Assembly: GCA_021813195.1 (NCBI GenBank)
Contig: JAKALI010000320.1
Coordinates: 1 to 5,538 of the forward strand
From: Pseudomonadota bacterium
GTDB taxonomy: Bacteria > Pseudomonadota > Alphaproteobacteria > Rhizobiales > Hyphomicrobiaceae
DNA: 5,538 nucleotides
Direction of reading: 5' to 3'
Position 1 is the first letter of the stretch. Each line of letters opens with the position of its first letter. The position numbers and the translations under genes are program-made. Below the pieces are notes generated by a model, which was not told where the DNA came from, ran no database searches, and was given only the letters and a program-made list of their open reading frames with translations. This document shows, one piece after another, positions 1-5,538 of the stretch.

Positions 1-1
1 C

Positions 2-457
2 AGCGATTGGCCGCTGACCATCGTGACCTTCAAGGGCCCGTTGCAGAGCCATTCGCGGCTTGCCTCGAACTACGTGCTGCGTCAGATCATGCCGGACAAC
101 GGCATCCAGATCGCCGACCAGGATGCTCGCCGCATGGGCATCAGCGACGGCGAGATGGTCTGGGTGATTACTCCTCACGGCAAGCGCAAGGGCATGGCGC
201 GGGTCGTTCAGGGCATTCGCCCTGGCGTGATCACATTCAACGTCGGCTACGGCCACTGGGGATATGGCGCCACCAATTATCAACTCGGCGGCAAGCGCGT
301 CGAGGGAGACCGCGTGCGTCGAACCGGGATTCATCTCAACCCCATCATGCGTCGCGATCCCGATGTCGAACAAATGACGTTGATGGACCTGGTTGGCGGT
401 AGCGTTGTCTTCTTCAACACGCGGGCCCGCGTGGAGAAAGCGACAGCAGATGCCTGA
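2..457 (+). CDS. Molybdopterin oxidoreductase catalytic subunit, C-terminal fragment (DMSO reductase superfamily, TtrA/PsrA/ArrA-like)
   Basis: The last 151 residues of a larger protein are visible; the reading frame is open from the left edge, so the N-terminal Fe-S domain and the active site lie outside. The fragment looks like the molybdopterin-dinucleotide-binding beta-barrel that closes DMSO reductase-superfamily enzymes. It starts with a WPLTIVTFK strand, continues with an IQIADQDARRMGISDGEMVWV segment (homologues have a 'DA..LGI.dGD.V.V' pattern), then RPGVITFNVGYGHWGYGA and a GIHLNPIMRRDP tail near the cofactor. Such enzymes are Tat-exported periplasmic or membrane-associated reductases or oxidases carrying bis-MGD and a 4Fe-4S cluster. 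The GYGHWGYGA and 'GG..V.GD..R.TGI..N' regions suggest the tetrathionate/polysulfide/arsenate reductase branch; tetrathionate-reductase-like is my leaning, from memory of the family only. The downstream TorD-type chaperone gene overlaps it by 8 bp and supports the assignment. Substrate and direction are unknown. Confidence 0.85.
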   Translation, partial: SDWPLTIVTFKGPLQSHSRLASNYVLRQIMPDNGIQIADQDARRMGISDGEMVWVITPHGKRKGMARVVQGIRPGVITFNVGYGHWGYGATNYQLGGKRVEGDRVRRTGIHLNPIMRRDPDVEQMTLMDLVGGSVVFFNTRARVEKATADA

Positions 458-1097
458 GTCCGATCTCTCCGAGATGCTTGCTACCGCAGCAGCGTTGCTG
501 CTGCGGGCGCCTGATGCACGTGTCTTGGCGGCCTTGGCGGAAGCCGACGGGCCTGCTCTCGAACTGGAGAAGGCCCGTCAGGATTTCTACGACGTGTTGT
601 GCATCCCTCAATCCGGGCGCTACATCCCGCCATACGCTCATGTACTTGTGCGGGGCCGCCTGCAGGGAAAGGACTGGTGGCACTTCCCGGCGCCGCGCTT
701 CGACGGCGGGGATGCCTTGGCGCCATGGTATGAAGCGGTGGGCTTCGATCCGCGGCGAAGCGAGATCGACCCGATGTTGAGGGGGCCACATCGTCCGCTC
801 GACAGTGTCGGCTTGATCATCGCTTATTTGGCCGGTCTCGTCACCAGTCGCGATGCGGCTGATGTCGGCGCACCTGAGGGTGACGCGATCATCGCCACGT
901 TCATGAGCGAACACGTGGATCCTTGGCTGGACCGCTTCTGCGATCTGCTCGGCGGCAGCGGAAGCCCGTACCTGAAGGCCGTGGCCGAGGCGCTGCGAGA
1001 GGCGGTGGAGAAGACGCGCGTCGGTGGCTCGGTTCCGATCGTCCGGTCCGGCGCTGACAGTTTCCCCGAAGAAATGTCGACGGCGAGCCGCGCATGA
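450..1097 (+). CDS. TorD/DmsD-family molybdoenzyme maturation chaperone
   Basis: A 215-residue cytoplasmic, mostly helical protein of the usual TorD/DmsD/NarJ size. These chaperones bind the apo-catalytic subunit and its Tat signal, hold it until the molybdenum cofactor is inserted, and prevent premature export. Family features seen are the YIPPYAHV segment (residues 58-65, matching the 'PPY' region of TorD proteins), a GLIIAYLAGLV helix (121-131), and FMSEHVDPWLDRFCDLL (151-167), matching the 'F...HL.PW...F...L' signature. The ATG at 450 is preferred because it lies 8 bp inside the end of the catalytic-subunit gene, has a GGAG at 433-436 (13 nt upstream), and gives a family-typical N-terminus; the more upstream in-frame start at 393 would add residues that are only out-of-frame coding sequence. 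The 3' end overlaps the HiPIP gene by 4 bp. The partner is most likely the enzyme encoded directly upstream. Sequence divergence prevents naming a subfamily. Confidence 0.88.
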   Translation: MPESDLSEMLATAAALLLRAPDARVLAALAEADGPALELEKARQDFYDVLCIPQSGRYIPPYAHVLVRGRLQGKDWWHFPAPRFDGGDALAPWYEAVGFDPRRSEIDPMLRGPHRPLDSVGLIIAYLAGLVTSRDAADVGAPEGDAIIATFMSEHVDPWLDRFCDLLGGSGSPYLKAVAEALREAVEKTRVGGSVPIVRSGADSFPEEMSTASRA

Positions 1098-1429
1098 ATA
1101 CCCGTCGTGAACCTCAAACCGTCTCAGGCGGTGTCCCATCCGGACGGCTGGCGGGTCTCAGCCGTCGGTCTTGGATCCTGTCGTCTGTCGGCGCTCTCTT
1201 TGCCGTTGCTGCCGGACGTATCCCGGCTCGCGCCGACGACAAGCTGCCGAAAGAGGCTGTCTCCTACAGGGATCACCCGGACGGAGACAAGCGCTGCGGA
1301 ACCTGCTCTCACTACATTCGTGTCGATCAACCCGGGAACACGGGAAATTGCCAGGTTGTTGCAGGCCAGGTTGAACCACAGGGCTACTGCATGGTCTGGG
1401 CGAATCATAATCCGGGCGACTCGTGCTGA
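1094..1429 (+). CDS. High-potential iron-sulfur protein (HiPIP), Tat-exported
   Basis: A 111-residue small redox protein. The cluster motif is C68-x2-C71-x14-C86-x12-C99, with CGTC, a PGNTGNC turn and a GYCMVWA ending, which is the standard HiPIP pattern for one 4Fe-4S cluster cycling between +2 and +3 at high potential. The N-terminus has a twin-arginine signal: S23-R24-R25-S-W-I-L, a hydrophobic stretch to about residue 40, and a likely cut after A45-R46-A47. The mature protein of about 64 residues would therefore fold with its cluster in the cytoplasm and act as a soluble periplasmic one-electron carrier. Its start overlaps the chaperone stop codon (ATGA), suggesting translational coupling; no strong ribosome-binding site is seen. 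Its location implies it carries electrons to or from the upstream molybdoenzyme, but this is inference. One oddity is a fifth cysteine, C111, as the very last residue. Confidence 0.93.
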   Translation: MNTRREPQTVSGGVPSGRLAGLSRRSWILSSVGALFAVAAGRIPARADDKLPKEAVSYRDHPDGDKRCGTCSHYIRVDQPGNTGNCQVVAGQVEPQGYCMVWANHNPGDSC

Positions 1430-1448
1430 AATATCCTCCCGTGCTCCC

Positions 1449-1452
1449 GGAG
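1449..1452 (+). promoter_or_regulatory. Ribosome binding site of moaA inside a small inverted repeat
   Basis: GGAG lies 10 nt before the ATG at 1463 and supports that start. It forms the right arm of a short inverted repeat, GCTCC-C-GGAGC (1443-1453). A real hairpin would have only about three base pairs, so masking of the site is possible but weak. Confidence 0.5.
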
Positions 1453-1462
1453 CAAAAGACGC

Positions 1463-2506
1463 ATGGCATGGCCGCGCAGGTTTGACGACGCGAGCGTGAG
1501 CTATCCTCATGGCCCTCTCATCGACCGCTTCGGCCGGGAGATCACATATCTGCGCGTCTCGGTCACCGATCGCTGCGATTTCCGCTGCGTCTACTGCATG
1601 GCCGAAGACATGGCCTTTCTGCCCAGGAAGGATCTGCTCAGCCTCGAGGAGCTGGACCGCCTGTGCTCGGCCTTCATCGCCCGCGGCATACGCAAGCTGA
1701 GACTCACGGGCGGCGAGCCTCTCGTGCGCAAGAACGTGATGACTCTGGTCCGCTCGTTGTCGCGTCACTTGAAAACAGGCGATCTCGACGAACTGACGCT
1801 CACCACCAATGGCTCGCAGCTTGCCCGTTTCGCCGGTGAGCTGGCCGAGGCCGGCGTGCGGCGGATCAACGTCTCGATCGATACCCTGGATCCGGCGAGG
1901 TTCGGCGCCATCACCCGCTGGGGTGAACTCGACAAGGTGCTCGACGGCATCGCCGCCGCGCGCGCAGCCGGCCTGTCGATCAAGATCAACACCGTGGTGC
2001 TCAAGGACGTCAACGCCGACGAGGTCGATGGGCTGATCCGCTGGACCCATGGCGCCGGCATGGACCTCACCCTGATAGAGATCATGCCGCTCGGCGAGGT
2101 GGGTGCCGACCGCACCGACCAGTACCTGCCGCTGAGCCAGGTACGGGCGCGGCTGTCCCAGCGCTGGACGCTTTCCGACATCCCCGACACGACCGGCGGG
2201 CCGGCGCGCTATGTGCGCATTGCCGAGACCGGCGGGCGGCTGGGCTTCATCACCCCGCTCACCCACAATTTCTGTGAAGCCTGCAACCGCGTGCGGGTGA
2301 CCTGCACCGGGGCGCTCTATACCTGCCTTGGCCACGAGGATGCCCTCGAGCTGCGCGTGCCGCTCAGGGCGTCGGAGGGGGACGAACTGCTCCAGGCAGC
2401 GATCGGGGAAGGGATCGGGCGCAAGCCGAAAGGCCACGACTTCGTCATCGACCGTGGGCGCCAGCGACCGGCGCTCTCCCGCCACATGAGCACCACCGGA
2501 GGGTGA
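1463..2506 (+). CDS. moaA: GTP 3',8-cyclase MoaA (molybdenum cofactor biosynthesis)
   Basis: A 347-residue radical-SAM enzyme of normal MoaA length. It converts GTP to 3',8-cyclo-7,8-dihydro-GTP, the first step of molybdopterin synthesis, with MoaC completing cPMP. The N-terminal cluster motif is C38-x3-C42-x2-C45 in [13 protein letters not shown], which binds the SAM-cleaving 4Fe-4S cluster. LTGGEPLVR (81-89) is the SAM-binding GGE motif, and LTTNGSQL and [10 protein letters not shown] are later barrel strands. The second, substrate-side cluster is C271-x2-C274-x13-C288 in [12 protein letters not shown]...CLG, followed by the usual arginine-rich stretch. The protein ends in the Gly-Gly needed for catalysis in characterised MoaA proteins. 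Every key residue is present, so it should be active. It sits 33 nt after the HiPIP gene on the same strand with a GGAG 10 nt upstream of ATG, so it is probably co-transcribed with the molybdoenzyme genes. The alternative ATG at 1468 is out of frame. Confidence 0.97.
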   Translation: MAWPRRFDDASVSYPHGPLIDRFGREITYLRVSVTDRCDFRCVYCMAEDMAFLPRKDLLSLEELDRLCSAFIARGIRKLRLTGGEPLVRKNVMTLVRSLSRHLKTGDLDELTLTTNGSQLARFAGELAEAGVRRINVSIDTLDPARFGAITRWGELDKVLDGIAAARAAGLSIKINTVVLKDVNADEVDGLIRWTHGAGMDLTLIEIMPLGEVGADRTDQYLPLSQVRARLSQRWTLSDIPDTTGGPARYVRIAETGGRLGFITPLTHNFCEACNRVRVTCTGALYTCLGHEDALELRVPLRASEGDELLQAAIGEGIGRKPKGHDFVIDRGRQRPALSRHMSTTGG

Positions 2507-2507
2507 A

Positions 2508-2537
2508 CGCGGATACCGCGGGTCCGGCGATTGTCGG
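2508..2537. terminator. Two tandem GC-rich hairpins at the convergent junction (possible terminator)
   Basis: Directly after the moaA stop, CGCGG-ATA-CCGCG (2508-2520) forms a perfect 5-bp stem. CCGGC-GATT-GTCGG (2524-2537) forms a second 5-bp stem with one G-U pair in the plus-strand transcript. They lie in the 91-bp gap between two convergent operons, where termination in both directions would be expected. No T-tract follows on either strand, so this is not a classical intrinsic terminator. Rho-dependent termination or simple transcript-end protection is equally likely. The rest of the gap (2538-2597) shows no other clear signal. Confidence 0.3.
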
Positions 2538-2597
2538 GGCGCCATGCTGCGATCACGGGGACCTTCCGGCAGGCGACTGGAATTGGCAGTGGCAACG

Positions 2598-3365
2598 TTA
2601 TCCGACGCCGACGGTGCTGGCGGCTTCCGGCGAGGCCGGATGGGGTGACGCGGCCGCGGTCGTCTGCGGCGCGACCAGCCGGCCGTCCCTCAGGTGGAAG
2701 ATCCGGTCGAATCGGTCGAACAGGCTCTCATCGTGGGTCACGACGATGACGGCCGCGTCGTGCTCGGTGGCGATCCGGCGCAAGAGATCCATCACGATCC
2801 CGGCACGCTGCGAATCGAGCGGGGCCGTCGGCTCGTCGGCAAGGATGATGCGCGGCCCGTTCGCCAGGGCCCGGGCGATCGCGACCCGCTGCGCCTCGCC
2901 ACCGGAAAGGGCGCTGGGCATCGCATGCCCGCGGCCAGCCACTTCGAGGTACTGAAGCAAGGCGTCCGCCCGGAGCTTGGCCTGCGCGGCTGCAACGCCG
3001 TTGAGTTCCATCACCTCCATCACGTTCTCGATACCGGTGAGGAAGGGCAGGAGATTGTGCGTCTGGAAGATGAAGCCGATCTTCTGGAGCCGGAGGCGCC
3101 GGAGATCGGGTTTGAGCCATTCTCCGTCGTAGACCACCTCGCCATCGAGGGACATCCAGCCGCTGCTCGGCTCGGTGACGCAGCCGATGATGCTGAGCGA
3201 GGTGCTCTTGCCCGAACCGCTGGCGCCGACGAGGCCGACGGCTTCTCCCGAAAAGATCGACATCGACACATCGACCAGCGCATCGACGCGTGTCGGGCCC
3301 GCGCCGAAGTGCTTCGAGATGGAGCGCAGCTCGACGAGCGGCTTGGGGCGGGGGGTGTCCAGCAC
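2598..3365 (-). CDS. ABC transporter ATP-binding protein (MacB/LolD/DevA-type)
   Basis: A 255-residue nucleotide-binding subunit that would sit on the cytoplasmic face and drive the FtsX-like permease encoded next to it. All catalytic motifs are intact: Walker A GASGSGKST (47-55), Q-loop Q101 in FIFQTHNLLPFLT, signature LSGGEAQRVAIARAL (153-167), Walker B IILADEPT (173-180) with E178 as general base, D-loop PLD (182-184), and switch histidine H211 in VVTHD. The sequence pattern is that of the MacB/LolD/DevA group, which works by a mechanotransmission mechanism rather than moving substrate through the membrane. The start is a GTG, 4 nt after the permease TAG, with a G-rich GGGG (3373-3376) 7 nt upstream. 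The last 20 or so residues form an Ala/Pro/Ser-rich tail beyond the conserved domain, probably disordered. It is the last gene of the exporter operon. The exported substrate cannot be told from this subunit. Confidence 0.93.
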   Translation of the reverse strand: MLDTPRPKPLVELRSISKHFGAGPTRVDALVDVSMSIFSGEAVGLVGASGSGKSTSLSIIGCVTEPSSGWMSLDGEVVYDGEWLKPDLRRLRLQKIGFIFQTHNLLPFLTGIENVMEVMELNGVAAAQAKLRADALLQYLEVAGRGHAMPSALSGGEAQRVAIARALANGPRIILADEPTAPLDSQRAGIVMDLLRRIATEHDAAVIVVTHDESLFDRFDRIFHLRDGRLVAPQTTAAASPHPASPEAASTVGVG

Positions 3366-3369
3366 GGGA

Positions 3370-4512
3370 CTACCCCGAAGCCAGCGCCGTGGCCGGGTCG
3401 ACCTTCACGGCGACACGCACGCTGAGGGCGGAGGCCAGCAGGCACATCACGACGACGATGCCAAAGATGAGCGTGACATCAAACGGCTCCATGACGAGCC
3501 GCCGCGGTGTGTAGCCTCTCAGGACTTGAAAAAACCCGATGCCCAGACCAAAGCCGGTGACGCCAAGGATCAGGGCCTGCTGCACGACCAGGCCGATGAT
3601 CGTGCGGTCTGGAGCGCCGACCAGCTTCAGGGTTGCGATCGAGCGCAATTTGTCCATGGTCAGTGTGTAGATGATGAGCGCAATGATCGCGGTCGAGACC
3701 CCGATCAGGATTGCCAGGAACATGCCGAGCTGCTTCTGCATCCGCGAAATGATGAAGCGGGTGAGGAAATCCTCCTCCTGCTGCTCGGTTACCGCCGACA
3801 GGTGCTTCCAGCGGCCAATCTCCTGAGCGACGCTTTCCTTCGACACACCCGGATAGAGCTGCACGAGCACGGCGTTGACATCGCCGGTGACGGCCGCGCT
3901 GCGGCCCGCTGCTTCTTCGCGCCGTTGAAGCGGCGGGGCGACGGCAAACTGGATCGCCTGCGCGTCGAGCAGCGTGAGCCAGGCCACCGGATCGCCCGAG
4001 GAGTTGGTCATGCCCTTCGTCAATCCAACAACCGTGTAGAGATCGTCGTACGGTCCGAGCGGCACCCGGTCGCCGAGGCGGAGCCCGGAGGTGGTATCGA
4101 CCACGATCTGGAAATGGCTCGCGGTGCTCTCGTGACCGGTGACCAACGCTGCTGGCCCGCCGAGACGTCCCGGCTCGTAGCCCTGGATGTAGAGCCGGAG
4201 CGGCTTGCCGTTGGCGGTCGTCTGCACGGTCTGGAAGGTCACTGCACCGGCCGCGGCCACGCCTGGAATCCGCCTGACGAGATCGCGCGTGTCGCGCGGT
4301 ATGCGCGATCCTTCGGCGAAGGGCCCCATTGTGAGCGGCTGGACGACCCAAAGGTCGGGACTGGACGCACGCGGAAGACGAAGAGCGTCGTCGAGCGCAC
4401 CCTCGTAAATCCCGACCATGACGAGCACGATGCCGAGCAACCCGCCAAGCCCCAGCCCGGTGAGCAGGAAACGCGGCAGGTTGTGCCGGATGTCGCGGAC
4501 CGCGAGGTTCAT
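3370..4512 (-). CDS. FtsX-like ABC transporter permease (MacB/DevC-type)
   Basis: A 380-residue inner-membrane subunit with the four-helix layout of FtsX/MacB permeases. TM1 is near residues 14-36 and is followed by a large periplasmic domain (about 40-258). TM2 lies near 262-285, TM3 near 304-328 and TM4 near 346-366, ending in a short VDPATALASG tail. The cytoplasmic loop after TM2, with MDKLRSIATLKLVGAPDRTI, matches the 'K..ei.tLka.GA' coupling segment of FtsX-domain proteins that contacts the ATPase. The ATG at 4512 is chosen because it overlaps the fusion-protein stop (ATGA), has an AGGG 9 nt upstream, and starts directly before TM1 as in DevC-like proteins; longer readings of this frame run far into the fusion-protein gene. 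The length of about 380 fits DevC-type rather than the longer MacB proteins with a fused ATPase. It should form a dimer linked to the periplasmic fusion protein and the ATPase. Substrate unknown. Confidence 0.92.
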   Translation of the reverse strand: MNLAVRDIRHNLPRFLLTGLGLGGLLGIVLVMVGIYEGALDDALRLPRASSPDLWVVQPLTMGPFAEGSRIPRDTRDLVRRIPGVAAAGAVTFQTVQTTANGKPLRLYIQGYEPGRLGGPAALVTGHESTASHFQIVVDTTSGLRLGDRVPLGPYDDLYTVVGLTKGMTNSSGDPVAWLTLLDAQAIQFAVAPPLQRREEAAGRSAAVTGDVNAVLVQLYPGVSKESVAQEIGRWKHLSAVTEQQEEDFLTRFIISRMQKQLGMFLAILIGVSTAIIALIIYTLTMDKLRSIATLKLVGAPDRTIIGLVVQQALILGVTGFGLGIGFFQVLRGYTPRRLVMEPFDVTLIFGIVVVMCLLASALSVRVAVKVDPATALASG

Positions 4513-5538
4513 GGCGTCTGGCCCTGCACAATCCGAGCCGAACGGCCGATGCGGAGGCCCTTGGCCAACGCTGTAACCACGCGGGCGTTGTCCGGCACGC
4601 CGCCAATGATCGGCAGCTTGCCATCGAGAAGCGGGAGCCCAAAGGCAACCTGCTGTTGGCCCAGCCGACCGTCCTCGACCGTCCAGACCGTGCCACGCCC
4701 TTGTTTCTGAGCCAGGACTGCGGTGGGAGGCACCAATATCGCCCGTGGCAAAGTGCCGGCGGTGACCACCACCTCCGCCTGTTCGGCGAGATGGATGTTT
4801 GCCGGAATCTTGTCGAAGGCGACATCGACCAGCCGCTCTTCGTTCACCGAGTCGCTCTGGATTTCGATCCGCGCCACGTGACCGGGCAAGCGGGTATTCG
4901 GATCGGAGCGCAGGACGATCTCGGCCGGCTGGCCGACGCTCAGCCCTCCGGCGAGCCGTTCGTCGATATAGCCTTCGACCCAAACGCTGTTTGCCGCCAC
5001 CAGCGTGAACACCGCCTGACCGACGTTGACCGCGCTGCCGAGCTCGAGATTGCGCGACACCACCCAGGCGTCGTAGGGGGCAAACAAGGTGTAGTTGGCG
5101 AGGGTGGCCTGCGTGGACGCTACCTGGGCCTTGGCGGATTGGAGCGCCGCTTCCGCCACGGCCACGCCGCTCTCCGCTTCCACCAAATTTGCCGCGGCAA
5201 CGTCGACGGCTGTCCGGTTGGTCTCGGCCTCCTCCGTCGACACAACACCTTTGTCCGCGAGACTGGTGCGACGGGCGCTCATCGCCTTTGCATTGGCGAG
5301 GTTGGCGGTGGCGGCCGTCACATCCGCCCTGGCCTTGGCGATGTTGGCTTGCGCCTGAGCAATACCGGCCTCCATCACGGCGACCTGAGCCTCGATGTCG
5401 CGCGCGTCCAGCCGCGCAAGTTCCTGCCCCGCCGGTGCGACATCACCTTGGTCGGCATCGAGCACACCCAGCACGCCGGCGACCTTGAAGCCGACGTTTG
5501 AGCGCACCCGCGCGCCGACGCTGCCGAGGCCAAAAACT
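4509..5538 (-). CDS. HlyD-family periplasmic membrane fusion protein, N-terminus outside window
   Basis: The first gene of the exporter operon; 342 residues are visible and the frame stays open to the right edge (codons VFGLGSVGARVRSNVGFKV), so the signal or membrane anchor is missing. The order is: first lipoyl half-motif (about residues 1-46, with VGFKVAGVLGVLDADQGDVAPAGQ), a long Ala/Glu/Gln-rich alpha-helical coiled-coil hairpin (about 48-148), second lipoyl half-motif (APYDAWVVSRNLELGSAVNVGQ), then the beta-barrel and membrane-proximal domains (PHLPSAS-free region with VWVEGYIDERLAG, then the LVPPTAVLAQKQGRGTVWTV stretch). This adaptor would bridge the FtsX-like permease to an outer-membrane TolC-like channel; no such channel gene is seen here. 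An internal GTG at 5507 is not a credible start because conserved lipoyl sequence continues upstream of it. The 3' end overlaps the permease start by 4 bp, indicating tight co-expression. Confidence 0.92.
   Translation of the reverse strand, partial: VFGLGSVGARVRSNVGFKVAGVLGVLDADQGDVAPAGQELARLDARDIEAQVAVMEAGIAQAQANIAKARADVTAATANLANAKAMSARRTSLADKGVVSTEEAETNRTAVDVAAANLVEAESGVAVAEAALQSAKAQVASTQATLANYTLFAPYDAWVVSRNLELGSAVNVGQAVFTLVAANSVWVEGYIDERLAGGLSVGQPAEIVLRSDPNTRLPGHVARIEIQSDSVNEERLVDVAFDKIPANIHLAEQAEVVVTAGTLPRAILVPPTAVLAQKQGRGTVWTVEDGRLGQQQVAFGLPLLDGKLPIIGGVPDNARVVTALAKGLRIGRSARIVQGQTP
4522..4525 (-). promoter_or_regulatory. Ribosome binding site of the permease gene
   Basis: AGGG on the minus strand lies 9 nt before the ATG at 4512 and within the end of the fusion-protein gene. 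It decides the permease start in favour of the ATG that overlaps the preceding stop codon. Confidence 0.5.

Noticed and set aside
414..1139. Minus-strand frame of 241 codons opposite the chaperone gene
   Set aside because: It is a shadow of the TorD-family gene, whose motifs and overlaps with both neighbours are convincing.
1443..1453. Inverted repeat around the moaA ribosome binding site as a possible riboswitch or attenuator
   Set aside because: The gap is only 33 nt and the usable stem is about 3 bp. There is no room for a molybdenum-cofactor riboswitch aptamer.
1124..2545. Long open frame of 473 codons on the minus strand opposite the HiPIP gene and moaA
   Set aside because: It lies entirely antisense to two well-supported genes, and its translation is rich in Arg/Ala/Pro/Gly with no recognisable domain. 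It is typical of GC-rich shadow frames.
2584..2597. TTGGCAGTGGCAA as a possible terminator stem for the exporter operon
   Set aside because: Only three end pairs form before a G-G mismatch, and there is no T-run after it.
3175..4710. Long open frame of 511 codons on the plus strand opposite the exporter genes
   Set aside because: It is antisense to the permease and parts of its two neighbours. The product is His/Asp/Arg-rich with no family motif, while the minus strand encodes intact conserved domains.
4513..4983. N-terminal extension of the permease frame up to 4983
   Set aside because: It would overlap the fusion-protein gene by more than 400 bp, and its translation is Arg/Gly-rich without membrane helices. 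The ATG at 4512 gives a family-typical start.

Overview
The window is a compact, GC-rich stretch of bacterial DNA with six protein-coding genes and almost no non-coding sequence. The MoaA and membrane-fusion proteins read like alphaproteobacterial homologues (Rhizobiales or Rhodospirillales style). That placement is an impression from sequence style, not a computed phylogeny. No RNA gene, insertion sequence, CRISPR array or long repeat was seen.

Left half, plus strand (2-2506): four tightly packed genes. They are the C-terminal end of a molybdopterin (bis-MGD) oxidoreductase catalytic subunit, a TorD/DmsD-type maturation chaperone (8-bp overlap), a Tat-exported high-potential iron-sulfur protein (4-bp ATGA overlap), and moaA, the GTP 3',8-cyclase that starts molybdenum-cofactor synthesis (33-nt gap). 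Together they cover cofactor supply, cofactor insertion and export proofreading, the enzyme itself, and a likely periplasmic one-electron partner. The substrate cannot be fixed from the visible fragment. The style of the C-terminal domain fits the tetrathionate/polysulfide/arsenate reductase branch of the DMSO reductase superfamily, and I lean towards TtrA-like.

Right half, minus strand (2598-5538): a convergent three-gene operon for a tripartite MacB/DevBCA-type ABC exporter. In transcription order it encodes a periplasmic membrane-fusion protein (start beyond the window edge), an FtsX-like permease (4-bp overlap) and an ATPase (4-nt gap). Its substrate is unknown.

The two operons meet tail to tail across 91 bp (2507-2597), which holds two small GC-rich hairpins but no T-tract. 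The most interesting point is the joining of a HiPIP and a private-looking moaA to a TorD-dependent molybdoenzyme. No clearly new system was found.
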